Positions 1 through 6,260 of a DNA stretch of 6,687 bases are shown in pieces. The DNA comes from Propionicimonas sp. Its GTDB lineage: Bacteria > Actinomycetota > Actinomycetes > Propionibacteriales > Propionibacteriaceae. A program made the translations under genes and the position numbers. Position 1 is the stretch's first letter; every line of letters begins with the position of its first letter. The notes under the pieces are model-generated. The model was not told where the DNA came from. It worked only from the letters and a program-made list of their open reading frames with translations, and ran no database searches. Location of the stretch: positions 1 through 6,687 of the forward strand of contig JAVHXR010000076.1 in assembly GCA_031119515.1 (NCBI GenBank), written 5' to 3'.

Positions 1-953
1 GCTTCGCGGTGGTGGCGATCTTCTTCGGCGACTACCCGGTCTCGGTCGCCGAGGTCGTCGGCGCGTTCACCGGGAGCGCACCGGAGTTCGCCACCATGGT
101 GGTGCTGGAGTGGCGGCTGCCGATCGCGGTCGCGGCGGTGGCGTTCGGCGCGCTGCTGGGACTCGGCGGCGCGATCTTCCAGTCGCTGACGAGGAACCCG
201 CTCGGCTCACCCGACGTCATCGGCTTCGACGCCGGTGCGTACACCACCGTCGTCGTGGTGGTCCTGGTGTTCGGGGTGCAGCAGTACTGGACGATCGCGA
301 CAGCGGCCATCCTGGGCGGGCTCGCCACTGCGTTCGCCGTCTACCTGCTCGCCTACCGCAGGGGGGTGCAGGGCTTCCGGCTGATCGTCGTCGGGATCGC
401 GGTGGCCGGGTGTCTCGGCGCGGCCAGCACCTACCTGATGACGCGGGCGGATGCCAGGGACGCGATCCAGGTAGGGGTGTGGGGCGCAGGATCGATCAGC
501 AGGGTGTCCTGGGCGAGCATGGTGCCGTCGCTGGTGGTGGCGGTGGGGATCGGCCTGGCGTGCGCTGTGCTGGCGCCGGCGCTGAGGGCCCTCGAACTCG
601 GCGACGACACCGCTGTGACGCACGGCGTCCGGGTGGGCCGCAGCCGCCTCGCGCTGGTCGCCACCGGAGTGGCGAGCACCGCCCTGGTGACCGCTGCCGC
701 GGGACCGATCGGGTTCGTCGCCCTGGTCGCCCCGCAACTGGCGCGCCGGCTGACCGGGGCGGGCGGGACGAGCCTGACAGCGGCTGCGGCGATGGGCGCG
801 GTACTCCTCGGCGGCGCCCAGCTGGTGAGCCTGGTCATCGCGGCGTTCGCCCGGCCGGTCCCGGTCGGGCTGGTCACGATCTGCCTGGGCGGCTCCTACC
901 TGATCTGGCTGCTCGTGCGGGAGGCCCGCGCCGACGGCAGGGGACGGCGATGA
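1..953 (+). CDS. fepG: Ferric-siderophore ABC transporter permease, FecCD/FepG type (5' partial)
   Basis: Inner-membrane permease that passes a ferric siderophore from its binding protein into the cytoplasm, powered by the ATPase encoded next. The frame is open to the left edge. A GTG at position 9 is in frame, but FecCD proteins run about 330-350 residues and about 314 are visible, so the true start is probably just outside. Counting from that GTG, residues 57-73 hold the family stretch FQSLTRNPLGSPDVIGF, typical of FepG-like members. The cytoplasmic loop ALRALELGDDTA (191-202) is the expected ATPase-contact region, and GPIGFVALVAPQLARRL is at 232-248. Many hydrophobic segments of membrane-spanning length fit the 9-10 helices of the family. 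The stop TGA overlaps the next ATG (ATGA), so translation is probably coupled. The partner permease and binding protein are expected upstream. The family is certain; catecholate specificity is inferred from the neighbouring esterase. Confidence 0.93.
   Translation, partial: FAVVAIFFGDYPVSVAEVVGAFTGSAPEFATMVVLEWRLPIAVAAVAFGALLGLGGAIFQSLTRNPLGSPDVIGFDAGAYTTVVVVVLVFGVQQYWTIATAAILGGLATAFAVYLLAYRRGVQGFRLIVVGIAVAGCLGAASTYLMTRADARDAIQVGVWGAGSISRVSWASMVPSLVVAVGIGLACAVLAPALRALELGDDTAVTHGVRVGRSRLALVATGVASTALVTAAAGPIGFVALVAPQLARRLTGAGGTSLTAAAAMGAVLLGGAQLVSLVIAAFARPVPVGLVTICLGGSYLIWLLVREARADGRGRR
939..949 (+). promoter_or_regulatory. Ribosome binding site of the siderophore ATPase gene
   Basis: AGGGG at 939-943 lies 6 bases before the ATG at 950, inside the end of the permease gene. 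It fixes this ATG as the ATPase start, although the frame is open much further upstream (from 110). This fits the ATGA overlap between the two genes. Confidence 0.6.
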
Positions 954-1744
954 CGCCCCGCCGCGCCCGGCTCGAGACCCGGCAGGCGTCCCTCGGCTAC
1001 GGCGCCAGGCTCGTCTCGGAGCGGCTCGACCTCGCGATCCGCGACGGCTCCTTCACCGCGATCATCGGGCCGAACGGCTGCGGCAAGTCGACCCTCCTCC
1101 GCGCCTTCGCCCGTGTCATCGCCCCGGGGGCGGGCGAGGTGCTGCTGGACGGAACCCCGATCCGCTCGGTCCCGCCGCGCGCGGTGGCCAGGGAGCTGGG
1201 GTTCCTGCCGCAGAGCTCGATCGCGCCCGACGGCATCGCGGTGGCCGACCTGGTCGCCCGGGGACGCACGCCGCACGGGCGGCTGTTCCAGACCTGGACG
1301 GCGGCGGACGAGGCCGCGGTTCGCGAGGCCCTCGACGTGACCGGGCTGACCGGGTTGTCCGGGCGGCCGGTGCGGGAGCTGTCAGGTGGCCAGGCGCAGC
1401 GGGTCTGGATCGCCATGCTGCTGGCGCAGCAGACCTCGATCCTGTTGCTCGACGAACCGACCACCTTCCTCGACATCGCCCACCAGATCGACGTCCTCGA
1501 GCTCTGCCGGAGGCTGAACCGGGAGCGCGGGGTCACGATCGTCGCGGTCCTCCATGACCTCAACCAGGCGGCGCGGTACGCCGATCGCCTCATCCTGATG
1601 CGGGAGGGAGCGGTAGCAGGCGACGGCGCACCCCCCGACGTCGTCACCGCAGAGCTGGTGGAGTACGCGTTCGGGCTCGCCTGCCGGGTGATTCCCGACC
1701 CTGTCTCGGGGGCGCCGCTCGTGCTCCCGCTGGGGACGACGTGA
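950..1744 (+). CDS. fepC: Ferric-siderophore ABC transporter ATP-binding protein, FepC type
   Basis: Cytoplasmic ATPase that drives ferric-siderophore import through the FecCD permease pair. The 264-residue length is normal for the family. All nucleotide-binding motifs are intact: Walker A GPNGCGKST (40-48), Q-loop Gln88 in LPQ, signature LSGGQ (144-148), Walker B ILLLDE (164-169) followed by the D-loop, and switch His202 in VLHD. The wording of Walker A, of LLLDEPTTFLD and of VLHDLNQA is characteristic of iron-siderophore/haem/B12 importers rather than exporters. The frame stays open upstream to 110, but that part is a shadow of the permease gene. The ATG at 950 has a good ribosome binding site and forms an ATGA overlap with the permease stop. 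At its 3' end the TGA overlaps the GTG start of the esterase. Function is certain at family level; the substrate is inferred from context. Confidence 0.95.
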   Translation: MTPRRARLETRQASLGYGARLVSERLDLAIRDGSFTAIIGPNGCGKSTLLRAFARVIAPGAGEVLLDGTPIRSVPPRAVARELGFLPQSSIAPDGIAVADLVARGRTPHGRLFQTWTAADEAAVREALDVTGLTGLSGRPVRELSGGQAQRVWIAMLLAQQTSILLLDEPTTFLDIAHQIDVLELCRRLNRERGVTIVAVLHDLNQAARYADRLILMREGAVAGDGAPPDVVTAELVEYAFGLACRVIPDPVSGAPLVLPLGTT

Positions 1745-2919
1745 CGCCGGAGGTCCCGCGGCGGACCCCGACCGACGCCGAGGGGGTGCCGTTCCGGGTC
1801 CCGGCCGGGCCGCTGGTGGCCGAGGCTGCCTCCGGCGGCTTCTGGGAGCGGAACGCCGTCACGCCGCTGCTCGGCGACGAGGTGGCGCCGGGGGTTCGCG
1901 CCGTCCACTTCCTGTGGCGCGGGGAGCCCGGCAGGGAGGCGATCGTCCACCTCAACTCGGTGACCGACCGGCACCGCGAGAACGTCGCGCCGGCCCGGTT
2001 CCGGCGGGTCGGCGGGGACGTGTGGCAGGTCGGCTTCGCGCTGGCGGACACGCTCGCGGCGAGCTACCGGATCGCGGTGATGCCACGGATCGCCGACGAC
2101 GCCGGACGTACCCGGCCTGGCTGGCTGGCAGTGCACGGGGCCGGGCTGCCAGACCCCGGCTGTCCCGAGCGCCTGCCCAACCCGCTCGGCGGCCAGTCCA
2201 GCGTGCTCCGGATGCCGCGCAGCCGGCAGCACCCGGCCTGGGCCGCCGCCCGGCGCGGCGACCCGGTGCGCGCCTACCCGCCGGTTCGGCTGGCCACCCG
2301 CCACCCCGCCTGGCTGCTGGCGCCGCCCGGGCGGGTGACCAGGGTGTTGCTCCTCTTCGACGCCGAGAACTGGCTGGCCCTGGCCCTCTCCGCCGCCCTC
2401 GCGCACCGGGCCGAGCCCGGCCTGGCGGTGGTGCTGATCGGCTCCGGCACTCCCGTCGAACGGGCCGGACTCCTCCCGCGGCCGGCCCTGGTGTCACACC
2501 TCGTCGCCGCGGAGCTGCTCCCGGCCGTCCGGGACGCCACGGACGCGGCGCTCGGGCCGGGTGCGGTCATCGCCGCCGGCCAGAGCTTCGGCGGGCTGGC
2601 CGCGGCCGGGCTCGTCGTGCTGCGGCCCGATCTCGTGGGCAGCGCGATCGTGCAGTCGGCGTCCTTCCAGTACGTCGAGGGGCGCGACCTGCCGCGCTTC
2701 ACCCTGGAGCCGGGGGACCTCGTGAGGGGGATGGGGAGGGCCACCGGGCGGGTCCACGTCCAGGCGGGAACCGAGGAGGACGAACTCGGGCCGCTGTCGC
2801 GGGTCTTCGCCGACCGGGCCGACGGGGCCGGGATGGCGGTCAGCCACGAGCTGTGGTCCGGCGGGCACGACTACGCCTGGTGGACCGACGGCCTGTTCGC
2901 CGGGCTGGACGCACTGTGA
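1741..2919 (+). CDS. fes: Enterochelin (ferric-catecholate) esterase, Fes family
   Basis: Cytoplasmic alpha/beta-hydrolase expected to hydrolyse the ester backbone of an imported ferric tris-catechol trilactone such as ferric enterobactin, freeing the iron. The 392 residues match two-domain Fes proteins (about 400) rather than the shorter periplasmic IroE type. No signal peptide is seen. The N-terminal enterochelin-esterase domain (roughly 45-150) contains the VTDRHRE stretch. The esterase domain carries the nucleophile elbow GQSFGG with Ser282 and the C-terminal signature GGHDYAWW with catalytic His376. The acidic triad member is probably among Glu345-Asp347 in AGTEED, but this cannot be settled by eye. 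The GTG start overlaps the ATPase stop (GTGA), with only a weak GGGG ribosome site before it, so expression probably depends on coupling. Placement directly behind the importer supports intracellular iron release. The family assignment is strong; the exact siderophore is unknown. Confidence 0.9.
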   Translation: MTPEVPRRTPTDAEGVPFRVPAGPLVAEAASGGFWERNAVTPLLGDEVAPGVRAVHFLWRGEPGREAIVHLNSVTDRHRENVAPARFRRVGGDVWQVGFALADTLAASYRIAVMPRIADDAGRTRPGWLAVHGAGLPDPGCPERLPNPLGGQSSVLRMPRSRQHPAWAAARRGDPVRAYPPVRLATRHPAWLLAPPGRVTRVLLLFDAENWLALALSAALAHRAEPGLAVVLIGSGTPVERAGLLPRPALVSHLVAAELLPAVRDATDAALGPGAVIAAGQSFGGLAAAGLVVLRPDLVGSAIVQSASFQYVEGRDLPRFTLEPGDLVRGMGRATGRVHVQAGTEEDELGPLSRVFADRADGAGMAVSHELWSGGHDYAWWTDGLFAGLDAL

Positions 2920-3034
2920 ACGCCCGCGCTGTCGGGACGGCCCCGCCGAGAGCCCCGAACCGGCCGCCGGGTCGAGACCCCGCTGCCGCCACGTCCCCCA
3001 CCCATGCAGTCCCGGCTGTCGAGAGGAACACTGA
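2920..3034 (+). other. Intergenic gap between esterase and reductase genes
   Basis: 115 bp of GC-rich DNA without an open frame that looks coding. It has no convincing -35/-10 pair and no AT-rich IdeR/DtxR-like iron box. A short inverted repeat GGGTC-GA-GACCC (2969-2980) is too small to call a terminator. The simplest reading is that the reductase is read through from the upstream operon, but a promoter with weak consensus cannot be excluded. Confidence 0.5.
3022..3034 (+). promoter_or_regulatory. Ribosome binding site of the siderophore reductase gene
   Basis: AGAGGA at 3022-3027 sits 7 bases before the ATG at 3035. It selects this start over the ATG at 3004, which is in another frame. Confidence 0.6.
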
Positions 3035-3874
3035 ATGTCGAAGACCGAATCCGGCCCCCGGATCGAGCAGATCCCGCTCGGACGCCGCCTGCTGCGGGTC
3101 GTCCGCAGCGAGACCGTCACGCCACGGATGCGGCGCATCGTCCTGGCCGGCGAGGACCTCGCCGAGGGCTTTCCGTGGCAGCCGATGGCCTGCGCCGACC
3201 ACGTCAAGGTGTTCTTCCCGCGTCCCGGTGGCGACGACCTGACCGGCGGCGAGGTCGTCATGCCGCGGGTCCACGACGATGCCTGGCACCAGGACGCGAC
3301 CGGGCCGGCACCCCTGTATCGCGACTACACCGTCCGGGCGTGGGATCCGGGCCGGCGGGAGCTCACCCTCGACTTCGTGCTCCATCCGCACGGGATCGGC
3401 GGCGCCTGGGCAGGCGTTGCGCAGGCCGGCGACCCGGTCGGCGTGCTCGGGCCCCGCGGGCACGTCCACTACCCGTCCGGCCACGCCTGGTACCTCGTCG
3501 CCGGCGACGAGACCGCGCTCCCGGCGGTGGCGCGCTTCATCGAGGAACTGCCGGGGACGGCGCGCGGGGTGGCACTCGTCGAGGTTGCGGATGCCGCCGA
3601 ACAGCAGCGCCTCGAAGGCGCCGCGGGCATCGCCGTCCAGTGGGTGCGGCGGGATCGTGGCGAGGACCTCGCGACCGCGGTCCGCGCCGTGGCGGTGCCC
3701 GGGCACGACGACTGGTTCGCCTTCGCCGCCGGCGAGGCGACGCTCGTCAAGCCGGTCCGCCGCTACCTCCGCCGGGAGCTCGGGCTGCCGCCCGACCGGG
3801 TCGACGTGGACGGCTACTGGAAGCGGGGCACCGTCAACCTCGACCACCACCAGGTCGAGGACGAGCAGGCCTAG
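3035..3874 (+). CDS. Siderophore-interacting protein, FAD-dependent ferric-siderophore reductase (SIP/ViuB family)
   Basis: Cytoplasmic flavoprotein expected to reduce siderophore-bound Fe(III) to Fe(II) with NAD(P)H, releasing the iron. The 279 residues match the family (about 250-300). The N-terminal FAD-binding barrel contains the RDYTVR motif at 96-101, the flavin-contacting R-x-Y-T signature. The C-terminal NAD(P)-binding half has GDETALPA (157-164), a GEAT stretch (233-236) and the C-terminal GYWKRG (260-265), all typical of SIP proteins. The ATG has a well-spaced AGAGGA site. The gene follows the esterase by 115 bp on the same strand and is convergent with the next gene, which makes it the last member of the iron-uptake group. 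With the Fes esterase it gives two release routes, hydrolytic and reductive. The family is secure; the preferred siderophore and cofactor (NADH or NADPH) cannot be read from the sequence. Confidence 0.92.
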   Translation: MSKTESGPRIEQIPLGRRLLRVVRSETVTPRMRRIVLAGEDLAEGFPWQPMACADHVKVFFPRPGGDDLTGGEVVMPRVHDDAWHQDATGPAPLYRDYTVRAWDPGRRELTLDFVLHPHGIGGAWAGVAQAGDPVGVLGPRGHVHYPSGHAWYLVAGDETALPAVARFIEELPGTARGVALVEVADAAEQQRLEGAAGIAVQWVRRDRGEDLATAVRAVAVPGHDDWFAFAAGEATLVKPVRRYLRRELGLPPDRVDVDGYWKRGTVNLDHHQVEDEQA

Positions 3875-3877
3875 AGG

Positions 3878-3891
3878 CGGCCGGGAGGCCG
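3878..3891. terminator. Possible short hairpin between convergent genes
   Basis: CGGCC-GGGA-GGCCG forms a 5-bp stem with a 4-base loop in the 27-bp gap between the stops of the reductase (plus) and the DUF1015 gene (minus). It is positioned to end both transcripts, but it is short and has no T-run. In such GC-rich DNA it could be chance. Confidence 0.3.
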
Positions 3892-3901
3892 GCGGGAGTC
3901 C

Positions 3902-5095
3902 TCAGGAGGGCAGCGGTTGCGTCGGACGGATCACGAACCCTGTCCGCAGCTTCGGGGTGAAGAAGGTCGACTTCGGCGGCATCAGGAGGCCCTCGCGGGC
4001 GGTCCGCTCGATCTCGGCGATCGAGGTCGGGCGGATCGCGACCCCCGCCGTGACACCGCCGGAGGTGACCCGCTCCACCAGCTCGGACAGGCCGTGCTGG
4101 TAGTCCACCTGGGCCGCCGACCCGGCCAGGGCGTGTTCGAGGTAGGCGCCGTCGAGGGCACGGACGCCGTCGAAGGCGCCGGCGCGCGGGATCAGCCACT
4201 GGGCACTGCCGTCCGGGGCGATCAGCAGCAGCCGGCCGAGCTCGACCATCCGGGCCAGGAGCTCGGGCCGCGGCTCGGGCGCCGGTTCGAGGTCGAAGCT
4301 CCCTGCCAGGCCGGTGCGGAGCTCGTCGAAGGTTGTCCCGGTGTACACCCGGTGGATCGCCTCGATGCTGAGCTGGTCCTCGACCAGCTCGTTGACGAAC
4401 GCGAGGGTGAACTCGGCGTCGGTGTCGGTGCGGCCGGTGGCGGCACGGACCTCGTCGCGGTACTGCTGGGAGACGCCGTAGCGGTGGTGGCCGTCGGCGA
4501 TCAGGATGTCGTCGGCGGCGAGGATCGCGGCGATGGCGTCGATCCTGGCGGGGTCGGTGACCCGTTCGACCACGTGATCCACGCCCTCGACGGTGAGTGC
4601 GCCGACCGGTTCGCCGGGTGCGGCGAGCGCCGCGGTGAGCCCGCCCGCCAGGGACAGCCCCCATACCGGCGAGAGGTTGGCGGCGGTGGCGCGGGTGAGG
4701 TCGAGCCGGTCGGTCGAGGCCTTGGGGGTGATCCGCTCGTGCGGCAGCACGCCGCTGGTGCCGTAGGGCATCACCTCGAGGCCCCCGAGCACGCCGACGA
4801 TCGACCGTGCAGTGCCGGCCTGATCGGTGAACCGCATCCGGTAGATCGTCAGGGACGGTTCCTCGTCCCGCGCCAGCACACCCGTCCGGGTCCACTCGGC
4901 CAGGGTCGAGGCCGCGACCCGGTAGCGATCCTCCCCGCCCGTCGGCACGTCGACATGGACGATGTTGTGCGGGTCGCGCCCGGCGAGCTCTGCGACGTCG
5001 ACGTCGGAGAGGACGTCGTACGGCGGTGCGATCACCGCCTCCAACGCGGTGCCTGCGGGGTAGCGGAGCGCACGGAACGGCCGGAATCCTGGCAT
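3902..5095 (-). CDS. DUF1015 family protein (function unknown)
   Basis: A conserved protein of about 400 residues whose biochemical role I cannot state. The 397-residue length is normal for DUF1015. Recognisable family motifs in order are AxIAPPYDV near the N-terminus (APPYDV 23-28), DPHNIVHVD (41-49), VLPHERI (116-122), the ANLSPVW stretch (139-145), and the hallmark DGHHRY (201-206) with two adjacent histidines. The latter three could form an active site, but no reaction is assigned. No signal peptide or membrane segment is seen, so it should be cytoplasmic. The ATG is preceded by no Shine-Dalgarno sequence, only a TACCGT box 6 bases away, which suggests a leaderless mRNA. It is convergent with the siderophore reductase and separated from the upstream CAP gene by a probable terminator. 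It is therefore likely to be its own transcription unit and not part of the iron system. Confidence 0.9.
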   Translation of the reverse strand: MPGFRPFRALRYPAGTALEAVIAPPYDVLSDVDVAELAGRDPHNIVHVDVPTGGEDRYRVAASTLAEWTRTGVLARDEEPSLTIYRMRFTDQAGTARSIVGVLGGLEVMPYGTSGVLPHERITPKASTDRLDLTRATAANLSPVWGLSLAGGLTAALAAPGEPVGALTVEGVDHVVERVTDPARIDAIAAILAADDILIADGHHRYGVSQQYRDEVRAATGRTDTDAEFTLAFVNELVEDQLSIEAIHRVYTGTTFDELRTGLAGSFDLEPAPEPRPELLARMVELGRLLLIAPDGSAQWLIPRAGAFDGVRALDGAYLEHALAGSAAQVDYQHGLSELVERVTSGGVTAGVAIRPTSIAEIERTAREGLLMPPKSTFFTPKLRTGFVIRPTQPLPS

Positions 5096-5101
5096 GGCCC
5101 A

Positions 5102-5107
5102 ACGGTA
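5102..5107 (-). promoter_or_regulatory. Putative -10 box of a leaderless DUF1015 transcript
   Basis: Read on the minus strand, TACCGT fits the actinobacterial TANNNT -10 element. It ends 6 bases before the DUF1015 ATG, so the A of the start codon falls where transcription would begin. No GGAGG-like sequence lies between the box and the ATG. No clear -35 element is seen about 17-18 bases further upstream. The reading is inferred from spacing alone. Confidence 0.45.
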
Positions 5108-5150
5108 TCGGCTGGGGCGGCGGGCGCCTGGCGGCCGCTTTTCCGTGGAA

Positions 5151-5170
5151 GGCTGACGCGGGCGTCAGCC
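5151..5170 (-). terminator. Perfect 9-bp inverted repeat over the CAP gene stop codon
   Basis: GGCTGACGC and GCGTCAGCC are exact inverse complements separated by 2 bases. As RNA this gives at least an 8-bp GC-rich stem with a 4-base loop. The TGA stop of the CAP gene (5165-5167) lies inside the stem. On the minus strand the stem is followed by TTCC, a short weak U-run, as is usual for actinobacterial terminators. It probably separates the CAP transcript from the DUF1015 gene 56 bp beyond the repeat arm. Confidence 0.6.
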
Positions 5171-5641
5171 GAGGAAGACCTCCGAGCACAGCACCATCGT
5201 TCGCCCGCCGACGGTGTCGGCGACGCAGCCGACCCCCGCGGCGGCGAGCTGCGGGCTGAGCAGGTTGTTGGCGTGGCCGGGCGAGGCCAGCCACGCGGCC
5301 ACCACCTCTGCGGGCGACGCCTCGGCGCGGCTCAGGTTCTCGCCCGCTGTCGCGGACGGCGGTGCGCACGCGGCGATGACTCCCGCCAGGGAGGCGTGCA
5401 CGAGCGGCCTTCCGACCAGCTCGCGGGTGCGGGCCAGGGCAGCCTCACGGGCGCAGTCGGATGGCTCGAACTCGGCCAGGCCGCGTTCGACGCGGAGCCG
5501 GTTGGTTTCGGCGAAGAGCGCCTCGGCGTAGTCGCCGGGGTCGGCCGTCGCGACAGCAAGGGTGGTCGCGGGCACGCCGGAGCCGCAGCCGGCCAGTCCG
5601 AGCAGCGCTGCCGCCAGGACCGACCAGCCCCAGCCGATCGT
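5165..5641 (-). CDS. CAP/SCP-domain lipoprotein (YkwD-like), probable ACG start
   Basis: Probable surface-attached protein with a single CAP (SCP/YkwD) domain; bacterial members have no agreed activity. The CAP signatures are HASL (His82), GENL (Glu101), SPGHANNLL (His123) and the terminal SEVF (Glu154), giving the usual His/Glu cavity residues. Four cysteines in the mature part (63, 92, 139, 152) could form disulphides. The only ATG/GTG/TTG start in frame is GTG at 5575, which gives 136 residues, no ribosome site and no secretion signal. Directly upstream the frame encodes a hydrophobic stretch ending in lipobox LAGC with Cys19. I therefore place the start at ACG 5641-5639, 8 bases after GGAGG (5650-5654) and overlapping the TAA of the preceding gene (TAACG). 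Against this, ACG starts are rare and the n-region has no Lys or Arg. The alternatives are the GTG start, or a sequence or mutation change of ATG to ACG. The domain call is firm; the start is inferred. Confidence 0.8.
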   Translation of the reverse strand, partial: TIGWGWSVLAAALLGLAGCGSGVPATTLAVATADPGDYAEALFAETNRLRVERGLAEFEPSDCAREAALARTRELVGRPLVHASLAGVIAACAPPSATAGENLSRAEASPAEVVAAWLASPGHANNLLSPQLAAAGVGCVADTVGGRTMVLCSEVFLG

Positions 5642-6195
5642 TAGCTGTGCCTCCGTCGACGCGAGAGCGCCACACCGGCGGCGCCGAGCCCGGCCAGGGC
5701 CGCCGCGGCGGCGAGATAGGGCACGGTGTTGGCGCCGGTGAAGGCCAGGGTCGCGGCGTCGGAGACCTCGTCCTCGGTGCCGAGCACACCCTCCTCACCG
5801 GATTCGGGCAGCACCCGGACGCTGAGCGCGCAGATCTCGCCGGTCGCCATGCTGGCGTCGAGGGAGTAGTTCCCCTCGGCGTTCAGGGTGACCGAGAAGG
5901 TCGCCTTGCCGTCGGCGTTGGTGGTCCGCGACTGGGACTGGACGCCAGCGATCTGGATCGAGCCGTTCGAGGCGGACGTCGACGTCACCGTCAGCGTCGT
6001 CTTGGTGTTCGGCGCATCGGTCAGCGTGACCTTCGTCGTGCCGCCGACCTGGAGTTTGGTCGGGCTGGCGGTGATGTCGCAGTACTCCGACGGCGGATAG
6101 ATGTCGTTCTGGTCCGGCGCCGCCGCAGCAGTCGATGCGGTGAAGGCGAGAACGGCGGCCGATGCCGCGGCGATCCCAAGGACGCGCAGATTCAT
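5641..6195 (-). CDS. Secreted Ig-like surface protein with LAFTG (sortase E-type) anchor
   Basis: Predicted cell-wall-anchored protein of 184 residues, function unknown. Residues 1-26 form a Sec signal peptide (Arg4, a hydrophobic core, an Ala-rich end before APDQN). Residues 35-128 are Thr/Ser-rich with alternating beta-strand patterns, and Cys39 and Cys122 near the two ends suggest one Ig-like sandwich closed by a disulphide. An acidic linker (ESGEEG..EDEVSD, 131-146) leads to LAFTG (150-154), then a hydrophobic segment and the basic tail RRRRHS. This is the standard sortase signal in the LAxTG form linked to class E sortases of Actinobacteria. No sortase gene is in the window. The ATG has a GGGGGGAG site 4 bases upstream. 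The stop TAA overlaps the proposed start of the CAP lipoprotein, so both are probably made from one mRNA. Architecture is clear; ligand and role are not. Confidence 0.88.
   Translation of the reverse strand: MNLRVLGIAAASAAVLAFTASTAAAAPDQNDIYPPSEYCDITASPTKLQVGGTTKVTLTDAPNTKTTLTVTSTSASNGSIQIAGVQSQSRTTNADGKATFSVTLNAEGNYSLDASMATGEICALSVRVLPESGEEGVLGTEDEVSDAATLAFTGANTVPYLAAAAALAGLGAAGVALSRRRRHS
5650..5654 (-). promoter_or_regulatory. Ribosome binding site (GGAGG) pointing to the upstream CAP start
   Basis: GGAGG on the minus strand lies inside the last codons of the LAFTG gene, 8 bases before ACG at 5641. The later GTG at 5575 has no comparable site. It is the main nucleotide-level support for an upstream start of the CAP lipoprotein. 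Confidence 0.5.
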
Positions 6196-6199
6196 GGTG

Positions 6200-6207
6200 C
6201 TCCCCCC
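6200..6207 (-). promoter_or_regulatory. Ribosome binding site of the LAFTG protein gene
   Basis: GGGGGGAG on the minus strand ends 4 bases before the ATG at 6195. It is strong for this window and supports this start, which is also where the signal peptide begins. Confidence 0.6.
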
Positions 6208-6215
6208 AAGCTTCC

Positions 6216-6229
6216 GAGTCTGCAGACTC
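6216..6229. repeat. Perfect 14-bp palindrome in the leader of the LAFTG gene
   Basis: GAGTCTGCAGACTC is its own reverse complement and ends 20 bases before the ATG, just upstream of the ribosome site. In RNA it can form a 5-bp stem with loop UGCA, extendable to 7 pairs with one G-U. It could be an operator for a dimeric regulator or an mRNA-stabilising hairpin. Nothing in the sequence decides between them. Confidence 0.5.
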
Positions 6230-6260
6230 AGGCACCGCCCCCCAGCGCTGCCTCACAGCG

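Noticed and set aside
997..2406. 469-codon open frame on the minus strand opposite the ATPase and esterase genes
   Set aside because: Arg/Pro/Gly-rich composition without any domain pattern; it is the antisense shadow of two intact, overlapping plus-strand genes in GC-rich DNA.
2969..2980. GGGTCGAGACCC inverted repeat as a terminator between esterase and reductase genes
   Set aside because: Stem of only 4-5 bp, no T-run, and such repeats are frequent by chance at this GC content.
2920..3034. Possible iron-regulated promoter with an IdeR/DtxR box before the reductase
   Set aside because: No TTAGGTTAGGCTAACC-like sequence or AT-rich -10/-35 pair is present. Iron control, if any, is probably at the operon start outside the window.
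3004..3960. Alternative plus-strand frame starting at ATG 3004 over the reductase gene
   Set aside because: No ribosome site and an Arg/Pro-rich translation; the frame starting at 3035 has all SIP family motifs.
3917..5644. 575-codon open frame on the plus strand opposite the DUF1015 and CAP genes
   Set aside because: It spans two real minus-strand genes, the terminator and the promoter region. The translation is low-complexity Gly/Arg/Asp/Val with no motif.
5445..5798. Minus-strand frame bridging the LAFTG and CAP genes, with a GTG at 5675 before a GGAGG
   Set aside because: I considered it as the true 5' end of the CAP gene through a frameshift. Its translation (VWRSRVDGGTAND) is not a signal peptide and no slippery run joins the frames, so the ACG start is simpler.
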